The translations under genes were made by a program, and so were the position numbers. The notes under the pieces were generated by a model. The model searched no databases and was not told where the DNA came from. It was given only the letters and a program-made list of their open reading frames with translations. Source: Acidobacteriota bacterium (GTDB taxonomy: Bacteria > Acidobacteriota > UBA6911). Taken from it: 55,334 nucleotides of DNA. Below are positions 9,054-17,690 of this stretch, piece after piece (the first letter of the stretch is position 1; every line of letters begins with the position of its first letter). Where the stretch lies: assembly GCA_012729555.1 (NCBI GenBank), contig JAAYCX010000003.1, forward strand, positions 1 through 55,334. Direction: 5' to 3'.

Positions 9054-9827
9054 ATGAGAGCGTTGTCACAGGATCTGTCGATCTACGAAAAATTCCATTT
9101 CGAGTACGCGCCGGTGGCCGTGAAATTCCTTCTTCCCAGACCGGATGAAGGGATCGGGCGGCTGGACCGGAGTCTGTCGCTGTGCGAAATGATCACGGAG
9201 GCCCGGGTACGCAACGAACCCTTCTACATCACGAAGGAGAACGAGTGCTGCGTCGGCAAGGTGGCCCTGGGGATGGTGGACCTGGAAGTCCCGGTGGAAG
9301 GGGGGCTGGTGGGTCCCAAATTCGGCATCTACCAGGAAGACCGCGCCAACAACGCCCTCTTCCGGCACGCGCCCATGTTCCGAAGAGGAGTGGTCCATTT
9401 TGTCCTCTTTTCCACCCTGGAGAAGCTGGGCTTCGAGCCGGACCTGCTGATCCTGAACACCGACGTGACACAGGCGGAAATCCTCATCAGGGCGATGAGT
9501 TATTCCACCGGGGACCCCGTGGAATCGAAGCTGACGCCCGCCCTCGGGTGCTCCTGGATCTTCGTGTATCCCTTCCTGACCGGCAAGACGAATTACATGA
9601 TCACGGGAACGACCTTCGGCGCCAGGGCAAAGGAGGCTTTCAAGCCGGGACAGTTTCTCTTCTCCATCCCCTACCAGCAGTTGCCCCTCGTGACCCGCAA
9701 CCTCGAGGAAATGGAGTGGTATCTCCCGGCTTACGCGGACGGCAGGGAGAAATTCCTGGCAAGGGACGAGAAGGCGTTCCAGGAGGCGGAAAAAACCTAC
9801 CGGGACGCCCTGTCCCTCCTTGGGTGA
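9054..9827 (+). CDS. DUF169 protein
   Basis: The protein has 257 residues. It matches the DUF169 pattern: YAPVAVKFL near the N-terminus, LCEMITEAR, ENECCVGKVALG with adjacent cysteines, then SYSTGDPVESKLTPALGCSWIFVYPFLTGKTNYMITG. There is no signal peptide. The family is common in anaerobes and archaea; its conserved cysteines suggest metal or redox work, but no reaction is established. GGAGG lies 8 nt before ATG 9054. A TATATAAT box at 9006-9013 could be a -10 element. It converges on a second DUF169 gene. Confidence 0.85.
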   Translation: MRALSQDLSIYEKFHFEYAPVAVKFLLPRPDEGIGRLDRSLSLCEMITEARVRNEPFYITKENECCVGKVALGMVDLEVPVEGGLVGPKFGIYQEDRANNALFRHAPMFRRGVVHFVLFSTLEKLGFEPDLLILNTDVTQAEILIRAMSYSTGDPVESKLTPALGCSWIFVYPFLTGKTNYMITGTTFGARAKEAFKPGQFLFSIPYQQLPLVTRNLEEMEWYLPAYADGREKFLARDEKAFQEAEKTYRDALSLLG

Positions 9828-9850
9828 CGCTCTCCGGGAGGGACGCCCGC

Positions 9851-10702
9851 CTACTCCGTGATCCCCCACCGCTTGAACAGCAGGCGATAAAATTCGGGCT
9901 GCTCGAAATCGGCCTGCATGAGCCTGGTCAAATGGGTATGGCCGAGCTTGATCTCGTCGTAATGGCGCAGGCCTTCCGCCACGATTTTCACCTTGTCTTT
10001 CGTCAGCGAGAAAATGATCTTGTTTTCGTCGGTCAGGGCCCGCTCCTGCTCCCCCGGGTCGGGGAGGGTGATGCTATAGTCCTTCCCGCCCTCGAGGAGG
10101 GGCACGAGGGAATAGATGCAGGAGTCGATGGGATCGAATTCGGAGACTACGTGCACCCCTTCCTTGAATTTGACCGCCATCAGGATGTTGCGCAACTGGG
10201 CGTTGTTCGCATAGATGAAGACCGCGTCGGGCTCGAAGCCGGTCCGGCGCAGGGGCGCGGTGAGGCAGCCGATGTACTTTCCGGCCTCGAGGCAGGGGAA
10301 CGTCATGTTCTTCGCCAGTTCCGGCTTCTCCAGAAAATGGCCGAGGAACTTGCTGCCGGTGCCGCCCAGCGCCTCGAGAATCTCCGGGTCCTCCCCGAGC
10401 TCCGGGTTGTATAATCCGCCCTTCCTGAAGAATTCCGGCTGCTCCACCAGCCCGTAACCGATCACGGGGGCGTAACACCAGTGGTCCTCTTTGAGCATGG
10501 CCACCGTTTCCCCGTCGCGGCGCGAGAGGGAAAAGGCCTGGCACTGGGCCAGGTGCTGACGGCGGTCTCTCTTGGGCCTGACGGCGTCCGCCGGGATCTC
10601 CCCCTCCGTCCGGATCATCTTCACCGCGATCGGAAAAGAATCCAGCCTCAGGAGATCCTCGATTTCCTTTCCGTAACTCCGGTATTCCTCTATGGTCGCC
10701 AT
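9851..10702 (-). CDS. DUF169 protein, second copy
   Basis: The protein has 283 residues. The DUF169 pattern is present: LRLDSFPIAVKMI near the N-terminus, QHLAQCQAFSLSRR, KEDHWCYAPVIGYGLVE, then IDSCIYSLVPLLEGGKDYSITLPDPGEQERA. It is clearly diverged from the neighbour at 9054-9827, so this is not a recent tandem duplication. The two are convergent with 23 bp between stops. GGGAAG precedes the ATG. The SDR gene 66 bp upstream on the same strand may be cotranscribed. Confidence 0.85.
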   Translation of the reverse strand: MATIEEYRSYGKEIEDLLRLDSFPIAVKMIRTEGEIPADAVRPKRDRRQHLAQCQAFSLSRRDGETVAMLKEDHWCYAPVIGYGLVEQPEFFRKGGLYNPELGEDPEILEALGGTGSKFLGHFLEKPELAKNMTFPCLEAGKYIGCLTAPLRRTGFEPDAVFIYANNAQLRNILMAVKFKEGVHVVSEFDPIDSCIYSLVPLLEGGKDYSITLPDPGEQERALTDENKIIFSLTKDKVKIVAEGLRHYDEIKLGHTHLTRLMQADFEQPEFYRLLFKRWGITE

Positions 10703-10768
10703 TCTGGATTCTTCCCTTTTCGGGTGAAGGGATCCCCCCGTTCACGAGGCCCGGCCTGACGCCCGGCC

Positions 10769-11527
10769 CTAGACCGAGATAAACCCGCCGTCGACAAAAA
10801 AGGTCTGTCCCACGATAAAATCGGATTCGTCGGATGCCAGGAAAAGGGCGGTGGCGGCGATATCCCCCGGTTTGCCGATGACGCCCCTCGGCGTTTTCGC
10901 GATCCCGTTCCGGATGAAATCCTCCCCCTGCGTGGCCACGTCGTTCACCATCGGGGTGTCGATGATTCCGGGGCCTATCGCGTTCACGTTGATTCCCAGC
11001 GGGGCGAGATCGATCCCCAGCGAGGTGGTCAGGCTGATGATGCCGCCCTTGGAGGCGCAATACCCGCAGTCATCGTGGAGACCGATCCTGGCGCCCATCG
11101 ACGCGATATTGATGATCTTCCCCTTTTTGCGTTCGATCATGGGCCCGACCGTATGCTTGATGCAGAGGAATGCGCCCTTGAGATTCGTGTCGAGCACCCG
11201 GTCCCAGTCCTCCTCGGTCATGTCGAGGATCGACTTCTTTACCAGGATCCCGGCATTGTTGACCAGGATGTCCACCGGGCCGAATTCCCGGACCGCTTTC
11301 CCGACCATCCTTTGGACCTGTCCGGAATCGGAGATGTCGGTCTCTACGAACAGGGCCTGGTAACCCGCCTTCCGGATCTCCTCTTCCGCGCTTTTCCCCG
11401 TGTCGGCCCTGATTTCGGCGATGACCACGCGTGCCCCTTCCCCGGCGAATCTATTCGCTATGGCACGCCCGATCCCCGAGCCGGCCCCGGTGACGATGGC
11501 CGTCCTGTTCTCCAGTTGCCGTTTCAT
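10769..11527 (-). CDS. Short-chain dehydrogenase/reductase
   Basis: The protein has 252 residues, a classical SDR. The nucleotide motif is TGAGSGIGRAIA, followed by DILVNNAG, then the catalytic Ser/Tyr/Lys region with YCASKGG, and the C-terminal FFVDGGFISV. EIRAD after the second strand (an acidic residue at the end of beta-2) favours NAD over NADP. The substrate is unknown. AAAGAG precedes the ATG. It may form an operon with the downstream DUF169 gene. Confidence 0.88.
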   Translation of the reverse strand: MKRQLENRTAIVTGAGSGIGRAIANRFAGEGARVVIAEIRADTGKSAEEEIRKAGYQALFVETDISDSGQVQRMVGKAVREFGPVDILVNNAGILVKKSILDMTEEDWDRVLDTNLKGAFLCIKHTVGPMIERKKGKIINIASMGARIGLHDDCGYCASKGGIISLTTSLGIDLAPLGINVNAIGPGIIDTPMVNDVATQGEDFIRNGIAKTPRGVIGKPGDIAATALFLASDESDFIVGQTFFVDGGFISV

Positions 11528-11635
11528 GTTGTCTCTTTCCGGGACCCTTCGTTGAAGGATAGTCGGCGCGAGCCCGCCGGCGGCAGCCGTCGCTTGCTTT
11601 TCTGCCTCAAAAATTCCGTATGCTTCCCGAAGGGA

Positions 11636-12055
11636 TCAACGTCCCCCGCCGGGCATTCCACCGCCGACGCTGCGCTTCAGCTTGAGTTCATCGCCCGAAA
11701 GCGTTCCCGTCCACGATATGGGCATTTCCTGGCCGCCAAACGAACGCATGTAGCTGAAGGCGATGGTGTTTCCTTCCAGCTTGCCGTCCTTGAACGCGAT
11801 CGGTCCGGGGAACTGGGTGTTTTCAATGGTGCCCGACAGTTTCGACCCATCGACCTTGATGTCCAGCTTCACGTCGTTGCTGCCTTCCTTGGCGATCCAC
11901 TTCCCGGCAACTCCCGTCGACGGCCCGCTGCCTGCCTCTCGTTTGGCGGTCAATTCGACATTGGCGCTCCCGCCACCGGGCTGGGCCAAAGCTTGCAAGG
12001 GGATGGTCAAAACCGCGACAGCCAACAGGGAAAAAAGCAACCTTCCGTTTTTCAT
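11636..12055 (-). CDS. Small secreted protein of unknown function
   Basis: The protein has 139 residues. Residues 1-25 form a signal peptide ending LQALA-QP. The mature part is strand-rich with alternating charge (GKWIAKEGSNDVKLDIKV, GSKLSGTIENTQFPG, GNTIAFSYMRS, ISWTGTLSGDELKLKR) and ends in a Gly/Pro-rich tail. The GxWxxxxG and GTLSGDELKL patterns recall small lipocalin-like domains frequent in Acidobacteria. No function is assigned. Confidence 0.75.
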   Translation of the reverse strand: MKNGRLLFSLLAVAVLTIPLQALAQPGGGSANVELTAKREAGSGPSTGVAGKWIAKEGSNDVKLDIKVDGSKLSGTIENTQFPGPIAFKDGKLEGNTIAFSYMRSFGGQEMPISWTGTLSGDELKLKRSVGGGMPGGGR

Positions 12056-12282
12056 AGCGACTCTACCCTCCGATATCCTGATTCTTTTACCTCTGTCGCA
12101 TACACAACCATATTACGATCTACCATATACGCATGTTTTCCGTTTTACCAAGCAAATTCCTGCCGACAGAGGGCTTCCTGTGACTATGGCCACGCGCATA
12201 CCAGGCATGGGCCTCGTCGGCTTCGACGCGGGGAAGATCCCAGCCGGGGAAGGTGTCGTGGAAAATCAGGATTTCAGTGCGC

Positions 12283-12540
12283 ATGACGCCGGATGGGACA
12301 CCCGACGGGTGGTGCGCCGTTGCGGACCTGGAAGCCGAGGGGGGGCTGCTTCACGCGGGGTCCAACCCCGGTGCGTTTCATGACGGCTTCGCCCGTGAAG
12401 GTCTCGGGCGGAGGTTTGAGGCGGCGGGTTTTGCCGGCATCGCTCATGCCCCCGCGGCCGAGGCGGAAAAGCCGCTCCCGGACGGGGGCCTTCACCGGTT
12501 CGGGCCAGACTCACCGGTTCTCCCGAGCGCTTGCCTAAAT
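12283..12540 (+). pseudogene. 3' remnant of a class I SAM methyltransferase gene
   Basis: The frame encodes the typical C-terminal third of a SAM-dependent methyltransferase: PDGWCAVADLEAEGGLLHAG (post-motif III strand), PGAFHDGFAREGLGRRFEAAGF, then EKPLPDGGLHRF. The glycine-rich SAM-binding half is absent in every frame upstream, where the sequence runs straight into noncoding DNA. No start signal is visible. It is best explained as a decayed, 5'-truncated gene. It fills part of the 530-bp gap before the toxin gene. Confidence 0.55.
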
Positions 12541-12583
12541 CTTACCAAACCCTGTAATTCCCTGGTTTATGCGGATCTTCGGC

Positions 12584-12883
12584 TCAATCTTCTTCCTTGC
12601 TGGCGCCTAGCACATTTCGCGACCCGTGAAGCACAGCGATGACGTCGATCTGATCCGCCCTAATATGGTAGATGATCCGGTACGGTATCTCGATGACCTG
12701 GCGGATCTGATCCATGTCGTACTCCGGCACACGCCGACCGGAGAGAGGGGCATCGGCAATTTGCTGGGAACGGCGAGTGAGGCGAGCGACCATCCGCAGT
12801 GCGTACTCAGGCGAATCCTTTGCGATATACGCATAGATGGCGTCGAGGTGATCTTGCGCGGTGTCTGTCCAGTGGACTATCAT
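12584..12883 (-). CDS. RelE/ParE-type toxin
   Basis: The protein has 99 residues. The family signature is WTDTAQDHLDAIYAYIAKDSPEYALRMV (helical hairpin), GRRVPEYDMDQIRQVIEIPYRIIYHI (beta-sheet core) and IDVIAVLHGSRNV at the C-terminus. ParE members poison gyrase and RelE members cleave mRNA at the ribosome; sequence alone leaves this open, though the ALRMVARL/HGSRN pattern is closer to ParE. Its ATG overlaps the antitoxin stop by 4 bp (ATGA). Confidence 0.88.
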   Translation of the reverse strand: MIVHWTDTAQDHLDAIYAYIAKDSPEYALRMVARLTRRSQQIADAPLSGRRVPEYDMDQIRQVIEIPYRIIYHIRADQIDVIAVLHGSRNVLGASKEED

Positions 12884-13068
12884 TCAGGCAAACCGTACTT
12901 CGAGCGGACATCCTGCACGCTTTTCGTACGGCCGGACCGGCTGTCTGCCAGTCCGCGTTCTATGCTCTCCCGCACGTAGATCTCGTGCATCAGATCATCC
13001 CACGTCGCGTCGTCTGGGAGGCGGTCAACAAGTTTGTGGGCTTCTTCTTTCTGAACCACATTCGACAT
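12880..13068 (-). CDS. Antitoxin partner (addiction-module component)
   Basis: The protein has 62 residues. It is mostly helical, with EEAHKLVDRLPDDATWDDLMHEIYVRESIERGLADSR, a pattern recurring in small antitoxins paired with ParE-like toxins, and a C-terminal arm (TKSVQDVRSKYGLPE) that probably wraps the toxin. It is transcribed first and overlaps the toxin by 4 bp. It probably represses its own promoter, as such antitoxins do. Confidence 0.85.
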   Translation of the reverse strand: MSNVVQKEEAHKLVDRLPDDATWDDLMHEIYVRESIERGLADSRSGRTKSVQDVRSKYGLPE

Positions 13069-13095
13069 CGTCAGGTCTCCGTATTCCTTATGGAC

Positions 13096-13124
13096 AGGAT
13101 ACTGGAGACGCGTTTTGACGTCAA
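13096..13124 (-). promoter_or_regulatory. Sigma-70-type promoter of the toxin-antitoxin operon
   Basis: On the minus strand TTGACG (13124-13119) is followed after 17 bp by TATCCT (13101-13096), 27 bp before the antitoxin start. Spacing and both hexamers fit a housekeeping promoter. Confidence 0.6.
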
Positions 13125-13201
13125 TGTCGCTGAGCCGTACGATCAGGATGGCCTCACCAGGGCAACCGCAATCCTTCGGATAAACAAACCCTGCTCTCTC
13201 C

Positions 13202-14593
13202 TTATCGCATCATTTCATACAGCCGGAGCATGGCGTCCACCACACCATCAATCTGCGCATGATCGTGAAACAGGTGAGTGGATATCCTCAAGGCATGGGT
13301 ATTCTTTGTGTCTTCCTTATGCAGATGAAATTCGGTAGACCGGATCACGTAACCGGTTTCTCTCTTGAGGCGGTCGACAAAATCCTCGATCTTTTTCTGA
13401 TCCTGCACATCCTTGAACGGATTGAAGGACGTCAGTCCGGATGTGAGTTCCGGTATGTCCGGGGAAAACAGCAGCGCGGAATCGCCAAATGCCTGCCTGA
13501 TGCTCCTTTTCAGGTAGGAACTCAACCCGCAGACGTATTGCTCGATACGCTCACGGCCTATCTCTTCCCATAGATCGCAGGCATCGAGCAGGGCCTGCAT
13601 GGCAGGGTAGTTTTCCTGTCCGCGGAGCCCGAACTGGCTGGAAAAATCGCTCATCTTCGACCGGTCATTGTTTATGGGCTGCGAGACATAGGGATATAAA
13701 CAGCTGTTCTGAGGCCAGAGCAGGGGAAGCCTGTCGCCGTGATTTCTCAAATAAAGTATGCCCGTAGCACCCGGCCCGCATTGCCATTTATGACCGGAGG
13801 CGGCGTAAAAATCACACCCGATCCCCCTGAAATCGAGTTCCACCATACCCGCCGTGTGGGCGCCATCGATAATGGAGATCAACCCCTTTTCCCGGGCCAG
13901 GTTGCATAGGGCCCGGGCCGGGAGTCTGACTCCTGTCTTATAGGGAATATGGGAAAAGAGCAGGGCCCTGCATTTGGGGGTAATCTCTTTATCGAAGGCC
14001 TCAACCACCTGGCCCCCGTTCTCGAGATCAAGGACCGGTATCTCTACCTCCCTCAAAACAACCCCGAACCGGTCCTTGAGCACCTGAAGGGGTGAAAGAG
14101 CAGACACGTGTTCGTGGTGCGTGATCAGGATTTCGTCATTTTCTTCAAACGGAAGCCCGAAAAGGACGGTATTCAGGCCGTCCGTGGTGTTGCGCGTAAA
14201 CGCGATCTCATCTTTTGTGCAGCCGAATTGCCTCCCCAGCTTTTCTCGCTGCTTACTGAGCCCGAATTCCCAGCCCAGTTCATCGGCAAAACCCATCGGG
14301 TGCCGTGCAATCACCCTGTTGTATCGGTCATAATGATCGATGACGCCTATGGGCATGGCACCCGTGGTGCCGATATTCATGTAGACCTGGTCGGGATCGA
14401 GGGCAAACTGCGCCTGTACCCTTTTCCAGAAACTCTTCTCGGGAAGGGCGGCGTCGATAACCGGTACCCTTTGTTCTGACGCAAGACATGCATTATCAAG
14501 TCCGATGACGCCCCCGGCCGCCGCCAGCCCCGCCAGCTTGAAAAACGTTCTTCTGTCCTGGTTTTCGACCTTGTTGCCAGACGATCCCTGCAT
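13202..14593 (-). CDS. Tat-exported class V aminotransferase-fold PLP enzyme
   Basis: The protein has 463 residues. Residues 13-33 hold a twin-arginine signal (DRRTFFKLAGLAAAGG). The rest is an aminotransferase class V fold: NIGTTGAMPIGV, TRNTTDGLNTVLFGLPF, THHEHVSALSPL, SIIDGAHTAGMVELDF with the PLP-ring Asp, and the Schiff-base Lys at about residue 268 in SGHKWQCGPGATG. Relatives include isopenicillin-N epimerase-like and cysteine-desulfurase-like proteins. Export of a PLP enzyme is uncommon because cofactor loading must precede Tat transport. GGGGGG precedes ATG 14593. It is divergent from the RidA lipoprotein gene. Confidence 0.87.
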   Translation of the reverse strand: MQGSSGNKVENQDRRTFFKLAGLAAAGGVIGLDNACLASEQRVPVIDAALPEKSFWKRVQAQFALDPDQVYMNIGTTGAMPIGVIDHYDRYNRVIARHPMGFADELGWEFGLSKQREKLGRQFGCTKDEIAFTRNTTDGLNTVLFGLPFEENDEILITHHEHVSALSPLQVLKDRFGVVLREVEIPVLDLENGGQVVEAFDKEITPKCRALLFSHIPYKTGVRLPARALCNLAREKGLISIIDGAHTAGMVELDFRGIGCDFYAASGHKWQCGPGATGILYLRNHGDRLPLLWPQNSCLYPYVSQPINNDRSKMSDFSSQFGLRGQENYPAMQALLDACDLWEEIGRERIEQYVCGLSSYLKRSIRQAFGDSALLFSPDIPELTSGLTSFNPFKDVQDQKKIEDFVDRLKRETGYVIRSTEFHLHKEDTKNTHALRISTHLFHDHAQIDGVVDAMLRLYEMMR

Positions 14594-14779
14594 GATCCCC
14601 CCCTGATGCAAGCATTGGGCTCCGGACCGGCGCCGCTTTAGAGGTTGACATGAATTCCCTGTATACGTATCCCTAAAAGATGACAAAAACATCCATTTTT
14701 TCTACTGCAGGCGGCCGGAGCCGATCGGTCAGGGACTGCCGCCTGACGATCATGCCCCTGTAAAACAAGGAGATCGCTC

Positions 14780-15229
14780 ATGAAAAAGACGCTTCTGTTT
14801 CCCCTGCTCATTTTTGTTTTCACCGGGTGTTCCAGACAAACCGATATCCGTGAAACCCTATCCTCCCCGGATGCCCCTGCGGCCATAGGCCCTTACTCAC
14901 AGGCGGTTCGTGCCGGCAATATTCTATACCTCTCGGGGCAGCTCGGTCTTGATCCCGCGACAGGAAAACTGGCCGGGGAGGATTTTGCCAGCCAGGCGCG
15001 TCAGGCTTTAAATAATCAAAAAGCGATCCTCGAGGCTGCCGGCTTTTCCTTGAAGGATGTGGTGCAATGCCAGGTATTCGTGACGGATATGAACAACTAC
15101 CCTGCATTTAACGAAATCTACAAGGAGTATTTCATCTCGGATTTTCCGGCCCGGGCCGTCCTGGAGGTCTCCCGTATCCCGGCGGATGGATTGATCGAGA
15201 TCATGATGACGGCCGTTCACGGCATATGA
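14780..15229 (+). CDS. RidA/YjgF-family enamine deaminase as a lipoprotein
   Basis: The protein has 149 residues: a short lipoprotein signal (MKKTLLFPLLIFVFTGC, Cys17) followed by a full RidA domain. Signature parts are APAAIGPYSQAVRAGNILYLSGQLGLDP, VFVTDMNNYPAFNEIYKEYF and PARAVLEVSRIPADGLIEI, the last with the imine-binding Arg in PARA and the terminal Glu. RidA proteins hydrolyse reactive enamines/imines made by PLP enzymes and are usually cytoplasmic. Here the neighbour is an exported PLP enzyme, so a shared periplasmic role is inferred. AAGGAG precedes the ATG. Confidence 0.9.
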   Translation: MKKTLLFPLLIFVFTGCSRQTDIRETLSSPDAPAAIGPYSQAVRAGNILYLSGQLGLDPATGKLAGEDFASQARQALNNQKAILEAAGFSLKDVVQCQVFVTDMNNYPAFNEIYKEYFISDFPARAVLEVSRIPADGLIEIMMTAVHGI

Positions 15230-15458
15230 CCACATTTTTCCTCAGGTGGCGGGAAAGGCTCCATCGGGGATAGCAGGGAATCCGACGGGGCCCGCGCCCA
15301 TCGGCGGATACCTGCCGCCGGCGTTGTGGATCTCGGGCGGCCCCATCCGCCGCATGCGGGTCTCCTGCGGCACCCGCTCCACGTCCCTCACGAAACTCTG
15401 AACTGGAAACGCAGGACCCGTAATCCCCTATGATATGATCTATCCGGAGAAACCCATC

Positions 15459-16403
15459 ATGAGCGGAACCAGGATCACGCGGCGGGAGTTTGTGCGCGGA
15501 GCGGCCGCGCTGGCCGGAGCCGCCATGACCTGTCAGGCCGCCGGTTTTGCCCTCCAGGCAAGGAAAACGGCGACGGACCAGGTTGCGCTGGGCAAAACCG
15601 GCATGAAGCTGAGCCGGCTCGGCATCGGCACCGGCACAATCAGCGGCAGCGTGCAAAGAGGTCTCGGGCACGATAGATTCAACGCCCTGATACGGTACGC
15701 CTACGACAGAGGGATCACCTATATCGATACGAGCGACACCTATCAGACCCACACGTGGGTGCGCGAGGCCATAAAGGGGATACCCCGGGAAAAGCTCTAT
15801 ATCCAGTCCAAGATCCCGACCACTTCGGGATTCGGCGGCCGGGGCGGATTCGGGGCCGCGGGCAGGCAGGCGTCGGCCCTGGAGACCCTGGACCGCTTCC
15901 GCAGGGAACTGGATGTGGATTACATCGACACGGTGTTGATTCATTGCCAGATCGCGCCCGACTGGGTCGAACAGACCAAGGCCCTGCAGGACGGACTGGA
16001 GGAAGCCAGACAAAAAAACATCATCCGCGCGCACGGCGTATCCTGCCATTCGCTTGCGGCGCTGAAAAGGGCGGCGGAGCTCCCGTGGGTCGATGTCAAC
16101 CTCGTGCGCATCAATCCTCAGGGCGTCAATATGGACACAGGGGGCCGGATGGGATTCGGGATGAGCGGACCGGCCGACGTCTCCGCGGTGGTCGAACAGC
16201 TCAAAGTCATGAGGAAAAAGGATCACGGCATCATCGGCATGAAGCTGATCGGCCAGGGCCAATTCAGAACCGTCGAGGAACGCAGGAAATCCCTGACGTG
16301 GGTGCTGCAGTCGAACCTCGTCGATGCCGTGGTCGTCGGCATGAAAAGCAGAGAGGAAATCGACGAAGCCATCCTGCACATCGACAACGCCTTTGCCCTC
16401 TAG
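15459..16403 (+). CDS. Tat-exported aldo/keto reductase
   Basis: The protein has 314 residues. The N-terminus carries TRREFVRGAAALAGAA, a twin-arginine signal. The AKR barrel follows: VALGKTGMKLSRLGIGTG, the catalytic Asp/Tyr in DTSDTYQ at about residues 89-95, Lys in IQSKIP near 117, and His in HCQIAPDW near 162. GMKLIGQGQFR and VVGMKSREEIDEA complete the NADP-binding end. The substrate is unknown. GGAGA lies 9 nt before ATG 15459; ATG 15435 in frame is less likely. The 200 bp before it hold no recognisable gene. Confidence 0.88.
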   Translation: MSGTRITRREFVRGAAALAGAAMTCQAAGFALQARKTATDQVALGKTGMKLSRLGIGTGTISGSVQRGLGHDRFNALIRYAYDRGITYIDTSDTYQTHTWVREAIKGIPREKLYIQSKIPTTSGFGGRGGFGAAGRQASALETLDRFRRELDVDYIDTVLIHCQIAPDWVEQTKALQDGLEEARQKNIIRAHGVSCHSLAALKRAAELPWVDVNLVRINPQGVNMDTGGRMGFGMSGPADVSAVVEQLKVMRKKDHGIIGMKLIGQGQFRTVEERRKSLTWVLQSNLVDAVVVGMKSREEIDEAILHIDNAFAL

Positions 16404-16552
16404 GCTTTCAGCCGTCGGCCTGCAGCCGTCCGGGCGGTCGTACTCTCCCAAGCGCGGTTACGTCGTCGGGCGGAGGGAGACCGTTCCCGGGCAGCGAAGG
16501 GGGCGGTTGATGGGTAAACGGTGGACGGTGTGGCCAAAAAGCGATTTCCGAT

Positions 16553-16894
16553 TCAGCGATCGGGCGATCGCCGCTTCCCCTTCTTCGCCTTCGGCGCCGG
16601 CAGCGCCCCGGCGGTAATACGGATCAGCTCACTGAGCCATTCGCGGTCCTCGATCTTCTCCTCGATGAGAAAGCTCGGCTTCGCCCCCAGATACGCCGCA
16701 GCCTCCACGACATCGCCGACGTATCGTCTCCCGGCTTCGGTCGGCTTGACGAAGAGCCGGCTGTCGCACACGAGCGCCACCACCTTTCCGTCGCTGTAGA
16801 GCGCATATTCGCCGAACATCTTGCGGCAGGTGATGGTACCCGCATCTTCGAGTTGGTCGACGATGAAGTCGACGAAGCTTTTGTCGATTGCCAT
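16553..16894 (-). CDS. TfoX N-terminal-domain protein
   Basis: The protein has 113 residues, only the TfoX/Sxy N-terminal domain: DQLEDAGTITCRKMFGEYALYSDGKVVALVCDSRLFVKPTEAGR, followed by the AYLGAKPSFLIEE and DREWLSELIRIT segments and a basic tail. Enteric TfoX is a competence activator, but stand-alone N-domain proteins like this have no assigned task. The gene lies 31 bp downstream of the exonuclease gene on the same strand. Confidence 0.85.
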   Translation of the reverse strand: MAIDKSFVDFIVDQLEDAGTITCRKMFGEYALYSDGKVVALVCDSRLFVKPTEAGRRYVGDVVEAAAYLGAKPSFLIEEKIEDREWLSELIRITAGALPAPKAKKGKRRSPDR

Positions 16895-16925
16895 GGTTCC
16901 CCGCTTATGGAAACAGTTGGAATCC

Positions 16926-17528
16926 TCACACGGCAATCCGTTTCCTCCCCGTCTTCAAAAACGCCGCTTCCGGCACCCCCGACCCTTCCGCCCGCAGGAC
17001 GATCTTCGCGCACGCGAGCGCATCGGATGCGGCATCGTGGTGCTGCAGGTCGATGCCGAACCGGCCGCACACATCGGAGAGTCTCGTGGGCCTGATGTCC
17101 CAGAGGTTGCGTGCGAGACGCATGGTGCAGAGGTACCTGGCATCGGGCGGCTTCCTGCCGTGTCTGTTGCAGCATTCGTCAAGCACGCCCCGGTCGAAGG
17201 CGGCATTGTGCGCGGCGATAAAATCGGCTCCTTCGAAAAGCGGCGCAATTTCCGCCCAGAGCTCGCCGAAGTCGGGTTTGTCGGCGACATCTTCCCAGCC
17301 GATACCGTGCAGCCAGGTAAACCGGAAGCAACGGCGCGGCGGCCGGATGAGTCCCGAGAATTGCCTGACGATCCTCCCGTTTTCGACCACCACCACCCCG
17401 ACCGCGCACGCGCTGTCGCGGCCATAGTCGGCCGTTTCGAAGTCGAGAGCGACGAAACGCGAAAAATGGACGTGGGGCGGTTCTGCTTTCCTGGTTTTTC
17501 GTCGCGGGGACATGGATTGCCGCATCAT
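16926..17528 (-). CDS. DEDDh 3'-5' exonuclease (DnaQ/RNase T fold)
   Basis: The protein has about 200 residues. Exo I is FVALDFETAD (Asp, Glu), Exo II is FIAAHNAAFDRGVL (Asp), and Exo III is HHDAASDALACA (His, Asp), so all four metal ligands and the His are present. The length matches stand-alone DnaQ-like exonucleases rather than a full polymerase epsilon subunit. The start is uncertain: ATG 17528 or 17525 has a weak CAGGG upstream, and an in-frame start at 17591 would add 21 residues. A repair or RNA-trimming role is inferred from the family. Confidence 0.82.
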   Translation of the reverse strand: MMRQSMSPRRKTRKAEPPHVHFSRFVALDFETADYGRDSACAVGVVVVENGRIVRQFSGLIRPPRRCFRFTWLHGIGWEDVADKPDFGELWAEIAPLFEGADFIAAHNAAFDRGVLDECCNRHGRKPPDARYLCTMRLARNLWDIRPTRLSDVCGRFGIDLQHHDAASDALACAKIVLRAEGSGVPEAAFLKTGRKRIAV

Positions 17529-17690
17529 TGGCCCTGAGGATGTGAAGGATCCCCCGCCCTTTTCGTCCGGGCGGCCGGATTCGCTCCCCAAATATAACCG
17601 CAGGAAGTGACGCCATCAAGTATTGGACCTGCCCCTTCCCAATGCCGGGCCGATATTTCCCGGTGGCGGTGATCGGTCCGGAAAAGGCGG

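Noticed and set aside
12056-12282. Possible further coding sequence upstream of the methyltransferase remnant
   Set aside because: No frame shows the SAM-binding glycine motif; the text has stops and no family pattern.
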